Shown: one piece after another, positions 15,071-23,565 of the stretch
How the letters are laid out: each line of letters starts with the position of its first letter
How positions within the stretch are numbered: the first letter of the stretch is position 1
From: DATBLE01 sp046734335
GTDB lineage: Bacteria; Actinomycetota; Thermoleophilia; Gaiellales; Gaiellaceae
Direction: 5' to 3'
Length of the DNA: 29,758 bases
NCBI GenBank assembly: GCA_046734335.1
Contig: JBKPRA010000058.1
Location: 1-29,758 of the forward strand
Notes under the pieces: generated by a model
Database searches by the model: none
Told to the model about the DNA's origin: nothing
The model's input: the letters and a program-made list of their open reading frames with translations, nothing else
Made by a program: the position numbers and the translations under genes

Positions 15071-15076
15071 TACAAT
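15071..15076 (+). promoter_or_regulatory. Strong -10 element for the ten-gene operon, likely leaderless
   Basis: TACAAT, five of six bases of the TATAAT consensus, ends 6 nt before the ATG at 15083. That is where transcription would be expected to begin. No Shine-Dalgarno is present and no good -35 is seen at 16-19 bp. It is the clearest promoter-like sequence in the window. Confidence 0.55.
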
Positions 15077-15082
15077 GGTTCG

Positions 15083-16189
15083 ATGCCCGGGACCAAGTCG
15101 TCGAACCGTGCCTCTGCAGCGGTTTCTCCGCCTGGGGAGGTCGACGTCGAGGCGCTCGTCGCCCGGCTTCGCGAGGAGTTGGCAGGCGGGCCGAATGGGG
15201 CAGGCGAGGGGCGCGGACAACTGCTGGCCGCGCGCCATCGGGCAGAGAGGCTCTGGGCCGTCTCGGCCGACCGGCCGCTCGAGCGTCGGCCCGGGCTCAA
15301 GGGCTGGGTCGCCTACCCCGTCAAGAAGCTCCTGCGACCACTGCTCCGCTGGTACGTCGAGCCGCTCGCGCACGAGCAGCGGATGTTCAACGACGTCGTG
15401 CTCAAGATGGTCGACGGCATCCTCGAGGAGGTCGACCGCGGTGAGCGCTCGCGCGAGGAGGCAGCAAGGACGCTCGGCGAGTTGGAAGAACGGCTGACCC
15501 GGGTCGAGCGACGCGGGGGCAGCGGCGCTGGCCAGGCGCCTGCGACGGTCGCTGGCCAGCCGGCCGCTGCCGCAGTCCCCGACTACTTCGCCTTCGAGGC
15601 GAGAATGCGCGGCTCGACCGCCGACGTCCGCGAACGCCAACGGTCGTATGTCGACGACTTCCGCGACGCTGCGCCCGTGCTCGACGTCGGCTGCGGCCGG
15701 GGGGAGATGCTCGGGCTGCTCGGCGACGCCGGGATCGCGGCGCACGGGGTCGACGCGGACGCGGACATGGCCGCCTACGCTCGCGGCGAGGGCCTCGACG
15801 TCGAGCAGGCGGACGCGATCGCCCACCTGGAGCAGATCGCGGACGGCGGCCTCGGCGGGATCTTCGCCGGCCAGGTGGTCGAGCACCTGCCGCCGGCCAC
15901 TCTCTTCCGGTTCCTCGAGCTGGCCGCGCTGAAGCTGCGCCCCGGCGGGCTGCTGGTCGCCGAGACGATCAACCCGCTCTCGCCGCTCGCCCTCCGCTCC
16001 TACTTCGCCGATCTGACGCACGCCCAGCCGCTCGTCCCCGAGACGCTCGAGCTCCTGGCGAAGCAAGCGGGGTTCCGCGAAACGGAAATCCGGTTCCTCA
16101 ACGCGCCGCGCCACGCCGACGACGTCGACGAGCGCATTCGCGAGATCCTCTTCGCGCCGCTCGACTACGCGCTCGTCGCCAGAACTTGA
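15083..16189 (+). CDS. SAM-dependent methyltransferase with N-terminal membrane-associating and coiled-coil region
   Basis: A 368-aa protein. Residues 1 to about 70 are polar and helical. Around 72-95 is an amphipathic basic/aromatic helix (GWVAYPVKKLLRPLLRWYVE), then about 60 residues of likely coiled coil (ILEEVDRGERSREEAARTL, then ELEERLTRVERR) and an Ala/Pro-rich linker. The class I methyltransferase domain begins near 195: VLDVGCGRGEMLGLL, AHGVDADADM, GIFAGQVVEHLPPATL, LKLRPGGLLVAETINP. The N-terminal part resembles a tether seen before methyltransferase and glycosyltransferase domains in surface-glycan loci and could recruit the enzyme to the membrane or to partners. It heads a ten-gene operon. 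Glycan methylation is likely; the acceptor is unknown. Confidence 0.85.
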   Translation: MPGTKSSNRASAAVSPPGEVDVEALVARLREELAGGPNGAGEGRGQLLAARHRAERLWAVSADRPLERRPGLKGWVAYPVKKLLRPLLRWYVEPLAHEQRMFNDVVLKMVDGILEEVDRGERSREEAARTLGELEERLTRVERRGGSGAGQAPATVAGQPAAAAVPDYFAFEARMRGSTADVRERQRSYVDDFRDAAPVLDVGCGRGEMLGLLGDAGIAAHGVDADADMAAYARGEGLDVEQADAIAHLEQIADGGLGGIFAGQVVEHLPPATLFRFLELAALKLRPGGLLVAETINPLSPLALRSYFADLTHAQPLVPETLELLAKQAGFRETEIRFLNAPRHADDVDERIREILFAPLDYALVART

Positions 16190-17187
16190 GAATCGCCGTC
16201 TGCCGTCCACAGGTCGCCTTCGCCCGGGGCGGAGTCGAGATCTTCACCGATGACCTCGTCGCGGAGCTCCAGCGGCGTGGGCACGACGCCGATCTCGTCA
16301 GCGTCCCCTTCAAGTGGTATCCGGGGGAGCGCGTCCTGACGCAGACGTTCCTCTGGCGGCTCCTCGACCTCGAGGAGGCCGACGGCCGCCGCATCGACCT
16401 GGCGATCGCGACCAAGTTCCCCTCGTACGTCGTCCGCCACCCGAACAAGGTGGTCTGGCTCGTCCATCAGTTCCGCCAGGCCTACGAGCTCGACCGCACC
16501 GCCCTCGGCCAGTTCGGCGAGTCGCCCGAGGAGCGCGCGATTCGCCGCAAGGTCCAAGAGCTCGACAGGGTGGCGCTGGGCGAGGCACGCAAGGTCTTCG
16601 CGACGTCCAGCAACGTCGCCGAGCGCCTGCGCCGCTCGACCGGGATCGAGGCGGAGGTGATGCCGCACCCGCCGCAGGAGCTGCCGTACCGCTGCGACGA
16701 ATACGGCGACTTCGTCCTCTCGGTCGGGAGGCTCGACCGCGCGAAGCGGATCGATCTGCTGATCGAGGCGGCACGGCAGTCCGGCACGCCCGTGGTGGTC
16801 GCGGGCGACGGTCCCGACCGGGAGCGGCTCGAGTCGCTGGCCGACGGCACCATCCGCTTCATGGGCCGCGTCTCGGACGAGGAGCTCACCGATCTCTACG
16901 CCCGGTGTCTCGCGGTGTTCTACGCCCCCGTGGACGAGGACTTCGGGATGGTGCCCTATGAGGCGTTTCTCGCCTCCAAGCCGGTCGTGACCACCACCGA
17001 CGCCGGCGGGCCGCTGGAGGTGGTGACCGACGGAGTGACCGGGCTCGTCGTCGAGCCGCGGGCCGAGGCGGTCGCGGCCGCCTTCACGCGGCTCAACGGG
17101 GAGGACGCGACCGCCTGGGGCGAGGCGGGCCGCAAGCTCGCCAGGCGCGTCACCTGGGACTCGACCATCGACAGGCTGCTGCTTTGA
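16186..17187 (+). CDS. GT4-type glycosyltransferase
   Basis: A 333-aa GT-B enzyme. It starts at a TTG overlapping the previous TGA (TTGA) and reads MRIAVCRPQVAFARGGVEIF, where RGGVE is the acceptor-side Gly loop. ATKFPSYVVRHPNKVVWLVHQ and VFATSSNVAERL follow. The donor domain has FVLSVGRLDRAKRIDLLIEA and a variant EX7E, EDFGMVPYE (about 250-258), then DAGGPLEVVTDGVTGLVVEP, typical of GT4. It is cytoplasmic, with a nucleotide-sugar donor of unknown identity. No upstream Shine-Dalgarno is seen, so translation probably depends on the upstream methyltransferase ribosomes. Confidence 0.9.
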   Translation: MRIAVCRPQVAFARGGVEIFTDDLVAELQRRGHDADLVSVPFKWYPGERVLTQTFLWRLLDLEEADGRRIDLAIATKFPSYVVRHPNKVVWLVHQFRQAYELDRTALGQFGESPEERAIRRKVQELDRVALGEARKVFATSSNVAERLRRSTGIEAEVMPHPPQELPYRCDEYGDFVLSVGRLDRAKRIDLLIEAARQSGTPVVVAGDGPDRERLESLADGTIRFMGRVSDEELTDLYARCLAVFYAPVDEDFGMVPYEAFLASKPVVTTTDAGGPLEVVTDGVTGLVVEPRAEAVAAAFTRLNGEDATAWGEAGRKLARRVTWDSTIDRLLL

Positions 17188-18269
17188 TGCGCGTCGCCTA
17201 CTACTCGCCGCTGCCCCCATCCCGGTCGGGGATCGCCGACTACTCGGCACTCCTCCTTCCCGCACTCCGGGAGCGGATGGACGTCGTCGTTGCGCGCCCC
17301 GGACGGTTCCGCCGAGCCCCGAAGGCGGACGTCAACCTGTACCACGTCGGCAACGACCCGGTTGAGCACGGCTGGGTCGTGGAGGCGCTCGGGCGGCGGG
17401 CCGGGATCGTCGTCCTCCACGAGTTCGTCCTGCACCATCTGGTCTCTGGGATCACCCTTGCGCGCGGCGACGTCGAGGGCTACTGCGCCGCGCTCGAGCG
17501 GGAGGCGGGCGCGGAGGGTCGCGACCTCGGTCTCGCCGTCCAGCAGGGCAGGATCGAGCCGCTCTGGGAGACGCGCGCCCAGGAGTTCCCGCTCGCGCAC
17601 GGCGTGCTCGACGCGGCCACGGGCCTGATCGTCCACTCCCGGTACGTCGAGGGCCTCGCCCGCGACGCCGGCTACGACCGCCCGATCCAGCGGGTGCCGA
17701 TGCCTGCGTGGCCTGTGCCGCCGATCGTCCCGGAGCCGATCGCGGGCGGACCGGTGATCGGCTGCTTCGGGCACGTCAACGAGAGCAAGCGCATCCCCCA
17801 GCTCCTCGAGGCCTTCGTGCGGCTGGGGCCGGATGCGCGATTGCTGCTCGTCGGCTCCTGGTCGCCGCGCCTGCCCAGGATCGAGCTGCCCCCGAATGTG
17901 ATTCGTCGCGACTACGTCGCAGAGGACGAGCTCTGGCGCCTGCTGGCCGCTTGCGACGCTGTCGTGTCCCTTCGCTGGCCGACGATGGGCGAGACCTCCG
18001 CTGCTGCGGTCCGGGCGCTCTCCGTCGGCAGGCCCTTGGTCGTCAGCGACGTCGGCGCCTTCCGGGAGCTGCCGGACCAAGTCGCGATCAAAGTGCCGGT
18101 CGGTGACGGCGAGATCGATGCGCTGGTCCAGGCGATGCGCCGGGCAGCAGGCAACCAGGAGATGAGCGAGGCGGCGAGCAGTGTCGCCGCGACGGAACAC
18201 CGCCTCGACCGGACGGCCGATCTCTACACAGAAGCGCTTCGCTCGATGATCCCCGCGGTGGCCGCATGA
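17187..18269 (+). CDS. GT-B glycosyltransferase, first of two tandem paralogs
   Basis: A 360-aa protein. I use the ATG at 17187, one base into the previous stop, because the next paralog starts with the same MRVAYYSPLPPSRSG; a TTG three bases earlier is also possible. The SGIADYSALLLP N-terminus, LYHVGNDPVEHGW, VLHEFVLHHL and GLIVHSRYVEGLARDAG define the acceptor side. The donor side has VIGCFGHVNESKRIPQLLEAF and WPTMGETSAAAVRALSVGRPLVVSDVG. In the latter the first Glu of EX7E is present and the position of the second Glu is Ala. This variant is recurrent in SGIADYS-type glycosyltransferases, so activity is still expected. Donor unknown. Next gene overlaps as ATGA. Confidence 0.9.
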   Translation: MRVAYYSPLPPSRSGIADYSALLLPALRERMDVVVARPGRFRRAPKADVNLYHVGNDPVEHGWVVEALGRRAGIVVLHEFVLHHLVSGITLARGDVEGYCAALEREAGAEGRDLGLAVQQGRIEPLWETRAQEFPLAHGVLDAATGLIVHSRYVEGLARDAGYDRPIQRVPMPAWPVPPIVPEPIAGGPVIGCFGHVNESKRIPQLLEAFVRLGPDARLLLVGSWSPRLPRIELPPNVIRRDYVAEDELWRLLAACDAVVSLRWPTMGETSAAAVRALSVGRPLVVSDVGAFRELPDQVAIKVPVGDGEIDALVQAMRRAAGNQEMSEAASSVAATEHRLDRTADLYTEALRSMIPAVAA

Positions 18270-19474
18270 GGGTCGCGTACTACTCGCCGCTGCCGCCTTC
18301 CCGCTCGGGCATCGCCGACTACTCTGCGCTGCTGCTGCCGGAGCTCGAGAAACGGATCGACGTCGTCCTCCCGCGGCCGGGACGTTTCCGGCGCGACCCG
18401 CAGGCTGACATCGCCCTGTACCACGTCGGCAACGACGCGGAGGCGCACGGCTGGATCGTCGAGGCGCTCCGCCGCAGGCCAGGCGTGGTCGTCCTGCACG
18501 ACTTCGTGCTCCACCATCTCGTCGTCGGCCTGACCTTCGCCCGCGGCGACGCCGCCGGCTACCTGGCGGCGATGGAGCGCGAGGATGGCCTGGTCGGACG
18601 GCTGCTCGCCTACGCCGTGCTCGACAACAAGCTGCCGCCGCTCTGGGAGACCCGGCCCGAGGACTTTCCGCTCGCGGGCGAGGTGCTCGACCACGCGACC
18701 GGCCTCATCGTCCACTCGCACCACGTGGAGCGGCGCGCGCGGGAGGCCGGCTTCGGCGGCCCGATCACCCGGATTCCGCACCCCGCGTGGCCACTGCCCG
18801 AGCTCGCGCCGGTCGCGGTACAGGGCGAGCCGCTTTACGGCTGCTTCGGCCACCTGAACGAGACCAAGCGGATCGCTGAGCTGGTCTCGGCGTTCGAGCG
18901 CCTGCGGGAGCGGCGGCCCGGCGCGCGGCTCCTGCTGGTCGGCTCGCTGGCGGTCCGGCTCGACCGCCTGGAGCTGCCCGAGGGTGTCGAGCACCGCGAC
19001 TACGTCCCCGAGAACGAGCTGTGGTCGCTGATGGCAGCCTGCGACGCAATCGTCTCGCTCCGCTCGCCGACGATGGGCGAGACGTCGGGGAGCGCGATTC
19101 GCGCGCTGTCGCTCGGCAAGCCGCTCGTCGTCAGCGACGTCGGTTGGTTCTCGGAGCTGCCCGCCGACGCCGTGATCAAGGTGCCGGTGGACGAGCGTGA
19201 GGAGGACACGCTGCCGGCCGCACTGGAGGCGCTCGCCGATCCAGACGTTCGCGCAGCGATGGGCGGGCGCGCGCGCGAGCTGGTCGCACGCGAGCACCAG
19301 GTGGATCGCGTCGCCGAGGCCTACGCCGCCGCGCTGGAGACTGCTGCCGGCGGCGCAGTCGTGGAGGAACGCGTCCTGCACGAGGTAGCATCGGCGGCCG
19401 CCGAGGTCGGGATGGACGCGGACGACACGGCGGTCCTCGCGGCGCGACTCCGCGAGGTCGGCCTTGGCGACTAG
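18266..19474 (+). CDS. GT-B glycosyltransferase, second tandem paralog
   Basis: A 402-aa protein closely similar along its whole length to the preceding gene: MRVAYYSPLPPSRSG, LYHVGNDAEAHGWIVEAL, VVLHDFVLHHLVVGLTFARGD, PLWETRPEDFPLA and YGCFGHLNETKRIAEL have direct counterparts. The motif SPTMGETSGSAIRALSLGKPL again lacks the second Glu of EX7E. It differs by a C-terminal extension of about 40 residues (GGAVVEERVLHEVASAAAEVG onward). The pair most likely arose by tandem duplication and may add two similar sugars in sequence. The start overlaps the upstream stop as ATGA. Its end overlaps the GT-C gene by 11 nt and contains that gene's GAGG ribosome site (19454-19457). Confidence 0.9.
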   Translation: MRVAYYSPLPPSRSGIADYSALLLPELEKRIDVVLPRPGRFRRDPQADIALYHVGNDAEAHGWIVEALRRRPGVVVLHDFVLHHLVVGLTFARGDAAGYLAAMEREDGLVGRLLAYAVLDNKLPPLWETRPEDFPLAGEVLDHATGLIVHSHHVERRAREAGFGGPITRIPHPAWPLPELAPVAVQGEPLYGCFGHLNETKRIAELVSAFERLRERRPGARLLLVGSLAVRLDRLELPEGVEHRDYVPENELWSLMAACDAIVSLRSPTMGETSGSAIRALSLGKPLVVSDVGWFSELPADAVIKVPVDEREEDTLPAALEALADPDVRAAMGGRARELVAREHQVDRVAEAYAAALETAAGGAVVEERVLHEVASAAAEVGMDADDTAVLAARLREVGLGD

Positions 19475-21563
19475 CACCGCGGCGCAGTCGCCGCGGACGC
19501 GCACGGTCGAGCTCGTCCGAGCCGTCCCGATGTGGGCCTGGGTCGTCGGCCTCGTGGTCGTCTCGGCCGGGATCCGCTACGCGCTCGCACGGCGGATCGT
19601 CGCGCCCTGGATCATGGTCGACGAGCTCGTCTACTCGGAGCTCGCCAAGAGCTTCGCCGATGCCGGTCGCTTCCTGCTTCGAGGCGAGCACACCGCAGCC
19701 TACGGCCTCGTCTACCCGGCCATCCTCAGCCCCGCGTGGGCGCTCTTCGACCGGGTCCCGCAGGCCTACGCGGCGGCGAAGGCGATCAACGCCGTGGTCG
19801 TCTCGCTGGCGGCGATTCCGGCGTACCTGCTCGCCCGCCGCGTGTGCTCGCGCCCATTCGCCTTCGGCGCAGCCGTGCTGGCGATGTCGGTGCCGACGCT
19901 GCTCTTCGCCGGGATGCTGATGACCGAGAACGCCTTCTACCCGGCGTTCCTGCTCGCCGCGTTGGCGATGGTCCTATGGCTGGAGCGGCCCGACCTGCGC
20001 CGCACGCTCTTTCTCTTCGTGACGTTCGTGCTCGCGTACCTGACTCGGGCGCAGGCGGTGGCGATCCTGCCGGCGCTGGCAACCGCGCCGTTCCTCGTCT
20101 CCGGCAGACGGGCGCTCCGAGAGTTCCGCTGGTTCTTCGCGGCCGGCGCGGCGGCGGTCCTGCTCGTCTTGGTCGTCCAGGTCGCGCGCGGCGCCTCGAT
20201 CTTCGGCGTTTTCGGTGCCTACGAAGTCGCTGGGCATGCCGGCTACACGGCCGGCGGTGTCTTCCACTGGTGGCTGTACCACTGGGAGGAGCTGATCCTG
20301 TCGCTCGGTGTGGTGCCCTTCGTCGCGCTCGTCGTGCTCGCGCTGACGGCCCCCGGGCGGCCGCGCCCGGAGCGCGCCTTCCTGGCCACGGCGGTGACGC
20401 TCTCGTTCTGGCTCGTGCTGCTCGTGGCCACGTTCGCGTCCGAGCAGTCACTCCGCGTCGAGGAGCGGAACATGTTCTACGTCGCGCCGCTCTTCCTGAC
20501 CGCGCTGATGCTCTGGGTCGAGCGGGGCTGCCCGCGTCCGTGGGCGGTCGCCGTCCCCACGGCCGCGATCGCCGTCTCCGCGGTGACGGTGTTGCCCTAC
20601 ACGAAGCTGATCGGCCTGCCGGCCGTCTCCGACACGACGGCGCTCCTTCCGCTCTGGTCGATCGCGCCGTCGTTCGGCGGGATCGGAAACCTGTACTGGG
20701 TCGTCCTCGTCGCCTCGGTGGGCGCCTGCCTGCTCTTTCTGTTCGTACCGGTGCGCTACGCGCTGGTCGTACCCTTGCTCGTGTTCGTCTACTTCGGGAT
20801 CTCCCAGAAGCCCATCGAGGGGAAGTACCGGCAGGCGTCGATCCTCGACCTGTTCCAGGGGATCACCGCCGCCCATCCCGACTGGGTCGACCGCGCCGTC
20901 GGCCGCGACGCGCAGGTGTCGCTGATCTGGTCGGGGAACACCGACAAGTACTCGGTGTGGGAGAACGAGTTCTTCAACCGGAGCGTGCGGCACTTCTACT
21001 ACACGAGCTCGCCGCTCCAGGGCGACCTCCCCGAGAAACCGCTGACTACCGATCGCGAGACCGGGCTGATGAGCGGCCCCGACGGCAAGGTCGTCCGCGC
21101 CGACTACGTCCTCACCGACGGGACCGTCGACGTCGGTGGGCAGATCGTGGCGCAGGACGCGCGCAAGGGGATCGTCCTTCGGCGGATCTTCGGCCCGCTG
21201 CGGCAGGTGTCGCGGGTGGACGGGCTCTATCCGCAGGACACGTGGTCCGGGCCCGAGGTCACGTACACGCGTCTCGGCTGCCGCGGCGGATCGGTCACGG
21301 TCACGCTGCAGTCGGACCCGGGGTTGTTCACGAAGCCGACCACCGTGATCGCGTCGGTCGGCGGACGACGCATGGCGCGGGCAAGCGTCGCGCCGACGGC
21401 GACCGAGTTGCTGACCGTGCCGCTCGTCCGGCACGGAGAGTCGTGTGTCGTTCGCTTCACGGTCTCGCCGACCGCGGTGCCGAAGGTGGTCACGAACGGG
21501 CAGAACCCCGACCCGCGTGAGCTCGGGGTCCACTTCACACAGTTCACCTACGAGCCGTCGTAG
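19464..21563 (+). CDS. GT-C membrane glycosyltransferase with extracytoplasmic beta domain
   Basis: A 699-aa protein from a TTG start supported by GAGG 6 nt upstream. It has about a dozen membrane segments from 22 to roughly 450. The first extracytoplasmic loop holds the Asp-Glu pair D53-E54 (WIMVDELVYSELAKSF), the catalytic acid position of PMT/ArnT-type GT-C enzymes. LVEERN-like RVEERNMFYVAPLF (near 331-344) follows. The tail of about 240 aa (from SQKPIEGKYRQ) is soluble. It contains LIWSGNTDKYSVWENEFFN, a beta-rich module with two Cys (RLGCRGG, GESCVVRF), and ends NPDPRELGVHFTQFTY. It probably uses a polyprenyl-phosphate sugar, perhaps made by the DPM1-like GT2 at 6115. It is related to the 756-aa protein at 25926. 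Confidence 0.88.
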   Translation: MATSTAAQSPRTRTVELVRAVPMWAWVVGLVVVSAGIRYALARRIVAPWIMVDELVYSELAKSFADAGRFLLRGEHTAAYGLVYPAILSPAWALFDRVPQAYAAAKAINAVVVSLAAIPAYLLARRVCSRPFAFGAAVLAMSVPTLLFAGMLMTENAFYPAFLLAALAMVLWLERPDLRRTLFLFVTFVLAYLTRAQAVAILPALATAPFLVSGRRALREFRWFFAAGAAAVLLVLVVQVARGASIFGVFGAYEVAGHAGYTAGGVFHWWLYHWEELILSLGVVPFVALVVLALTAPGRPRPERAFLATAVTLSFWLVLLVATFASEQSLRVEERNMFYVAPLFLTALMLWVERGCPRPWAVAVPTAAIAVSAVTVLPYTKLIGLPAVSDTTALLPLWSIAPSFGGIGNLYWVVLVASVGACLLFLFVPVRYALVVPLLVFVYFGISQKPIEGKYRQASILDLFQGITAAHPDWVDRAVGRDAQVSLIWSGNTDKYSVWENEFFNRSVRHFYYTSSPLQGDLPEKPLTTDRETGLMSGPDGKVVRADYVLTDGTVDVGGQIVAQDARKGIVLRRIFGPLRQVSRVDGLYPQDTWSGPEVTYTRLGCRGGSVTVTLQSDPGLFTKPTTVIASVGGRRMARASVAPTATELLTVPLVRHGESCVVRFTVSPTAVPKVVTNGQNPDPRELGVHFTQFTYEPS

Positions 21564-22621
21564 TGCGCATTGCGTTCGACGTCTCGCCGCTCTCGCATCC
21601 ACGGACCGGGGTGGGCAACTACATCCGCGGCTCGCTCGCCGGGCTGGTCACGGCGGCAGGCTCCGAGCACGAGGTCGTCCCGTTCGCTCCGACCAGCCCG
21701 GAGGGGAAGAAGCGCATCCCGGCGGCCCTCGTCGGCATTCCCGTGGAGCCGCGGCTTCGCTTCCTGCCGTTCGCGCACCACTGGCGCCAGGCCTGGAGCC
21801 GGGTGGGACGGCCGCCGGTCGAGCAGTTCCTCGGGCCGGTCGACGTGCTCCATTTCTCCGACTGGATGTACCCGCCGCAGCGTGGCGGGGTTCGCTCGAC
21901 GATGGTGCACGACCTCATACCGCTGCGCTTCCCGGAGTGGGTGCAGGGCCGAACGAAGCGGATGCACGGCGCCAAGTACCGGAACGCGGCTCGCACGTGC
22001 GACGTGATCTTCGTCAACTCGGAGTTCACGAAAGGCGAGGTGGTCGAGTTGCTCGGCGTGGCGCCGGCGAAGGTCGTGGTCGCATATCCGGGGGTGGAGA
22101 TCTCACCGGACGGGGAGAGCGCCGATCTCGGCCGCCCCTACGTCCTCACCGTCGCGACGCTCGAGCCGCGCAAGAACCTCGAGACGCTCCTGGACGCGCC
22201 GCTGCCGGACGGCCTCGCGCTCGCCGTCGTCGGTGCTGAGGGGTGGGGGCCACAACCGTCGCTCGACCGGCCCGACGTGATCCGGCTGGGCTACGTCGAC
22301 GACGACGAGCTCGCGTGCCTCTACCGGGGTGCCGTCGCCTTCGTCTACCCCTCGCGCTTCGAAGGCTTCGGGATCCCGATCGTCGAGGCGATGGCAGCCG
22401 GCGTGCCGGTGGTCGCCTCTGGCCACCCGTCGATGGACGAGGCCGCCGGCGACGCCGCGGTGCGTGCCGACCCGGATGACCCAGCGGCGATCGGCTCTGC
22501 GCTCGAGGAGGCGCTCCGCCGTCGCGACCAGCTCGTTCCGCGTGGGCTGACCCAGGCGGCGCGTTTTCGCTGGGACGAGACCGGCCGCGTCATGCTGCAG
22601 GCGTTTTCAGCATGCGCGTAG
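21563..22621 (+). CDS. GT4-type glycosyltransferase
   Basis: A 352-aa GT-B enzyme from a GTG overlapping the previous TAG by one base (TAGTG), reading MRIAFDVSPLSHPRTGVGNYIRG. The acceptor side shows DVLHFSDWMYPPQ, VHDLIPLRFPEW and VNSEFTKGEVVELLGV. The donor side shows VLTVATLEPRKNLETLL and YPSRFEGFGIPIVEAMAAGVPVVAS with intact EX7E near 267-275. The TLEPRKN and EGFGIP signatures are typical of mannosyl-, rhamnosyl- and fucosyl-type GT4 enzymes such as WbaZ/MtfB relatives, but the donor is not proven. It shares layout with the next two genes, suggesting a duplicated series. Confidence 0.92.
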   Translation: MRIAFDVSPLSHPRTGVGNYIRGSLAGLVTAAGSEHEVVPFAPTSPEGKKRIPAALVGIPVEPRLRFLPFAHHWRQAWSRVGRPPVEQFLGPVDVLHFSDWMYPPQRGGVRSTMVHDLIPLRFPEWVQGRTKRMHGAKYRNAARTCDVIFVNSEFTKGEVVELLGVAPAKVVVAYPGVEISPDGESADLGRPYVLTVATLEPRKNLETLLDAPLPDGLALAVVGAEGWGPQPSLDRPDVIRLGYVDDDELACLYRGAVAFVYPSRFEGFGIPIVEAMAAGVPVVASGHPSMDEAAGDAAVRADPDDPAAIGSALEEALRRRDQLVPRGLTQAARFRWDETGRVMLQAFSACA

Positions 22622-23565
22622 GCCTCGACACGTCGCCGCTCGTCCAGACGCAGGCCGGCACGGCCCGCTACATCCGTGGCCTGCTTGCCCACAACGAGTA
22701 CGAGCGCCTGTCCTGGGGCGGGCGCACGCGACTCGCGACGATCGTCCGCGACGCGTTGTGGTACCCACACGGGCTCCCGCACGCGGCCCGCGGCGTCGAC
22801 GTGCTGCACTGCCCGACCTTCCGAGGCCCTGTACGGAGCGGCGTCCCGGTGGTAGTAACGGTGCACGACCTCGCCGTCCTTCGCCACCCGGAGACGTTCA
22901 ACCAGTGGACGCGGCACTACAGCCGCCTTGTCGTTCCCAGGGTGGCGCGGGCGGCGAGGCGCGTGATCGCGGTCTCGGAGTTCACGCGCGACGAGATCGT
23001 CGAGCTGCTCGGCGTGCCCCGCGAGCGGATCGACGTGATCCCGAACGCGGTCGGGCCGCCGTTCGTCGCGGACGGCCCGGCGGCGAAGGGTGACTATGTG
23101 CTCGCCGTCGGCACGCTGGAGCCGCGCAAGAACCAGGCGCTCGTGCAGCAGGCTGCACGAGCGCTGGCGGTCGAGCTGCGAGTGGTGGGCGCGCGCGGCT
23201 GGGGCGATGTCCAGATCGATGGGTGGGTTGGTCAGGTGCCGGACGAGCAGCTGGCTGCCCTCTACCGCGGGGCGCGCTGCCTCGTCTATCCATCGCTCTA
23301 CGAAGGGTTCGGGATCCCGGTGTTGGAGGCGATGGCGTGCGGGACTCCGGTGGTCACGAGCGCGGGCGGCGCGACCGAGGAGGTCGCCGGCGGCGCCGCG
23401 GTGCTCGTCGATCCGCACGACGTCGCGGCAATCGCGGCAGGGATCGAGGAGGCCGAGGCTCGGCGCGACGACTTGCGTTCCCGCGGGATCGAGCGGGCGG
23501 CCCGATTCACGTGGGAGCGAGTGGCGACCGAGACCCGCGCGGTGTACGAACAGGCGGCCGCATGA
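22612..23565 (+). CDS. GT4-type glycosyltransferase (short)
   Basis: A 317-aa GT-B enzyme starting MRVGLDTSPLVQTQAGTARYIRG at an ATG that overlaps the previous gene by 10 nt. It is about 35 residues shorter than its neighbour, mainly in the acceptor half between the Gly loop and DVLHCPTFRGP. VTVHDLAVLRHPETF, VSEFTRDEIVELLGVP, VGTLEPRKNQALVQ and YPSLYEGFGIPVLEAMACGTPVVTS (EX7E near 231-239) are intact. It is an active-looking GT4 paralog of the genes on both sides; donor unknown. No ribosome site is seen ahead of the ATG, so translational coupling is likely. Confidence 0.92.
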   Translation: MRVGLDTSPLVQTQAGTARYIRGLLAHNEYERLSWGGRTRLATIVRDALWYPHGLPHAARGVDVLHCPTFRGPVRSGVPVVVTVHDLAVLRHPETFNQWTRHYSRLVVPRVARAARRVIAVSEFTRDEIVELLGVPRERIDVIPNAVGPPFVADGPAAKGDYVLAVGTLEPRKNQALVQQAARALAVELRVVGARGWGDVQIDGWVGQVPDEQLAALYRGARCLVYPSLYEGFGIPVLEAMACGTPVVTSAGGATEEVAGGAAVLVDPHDVAAIAAGIEEAEARRDDLRSRGIERAARFTWERVATETRAVYEQAAA

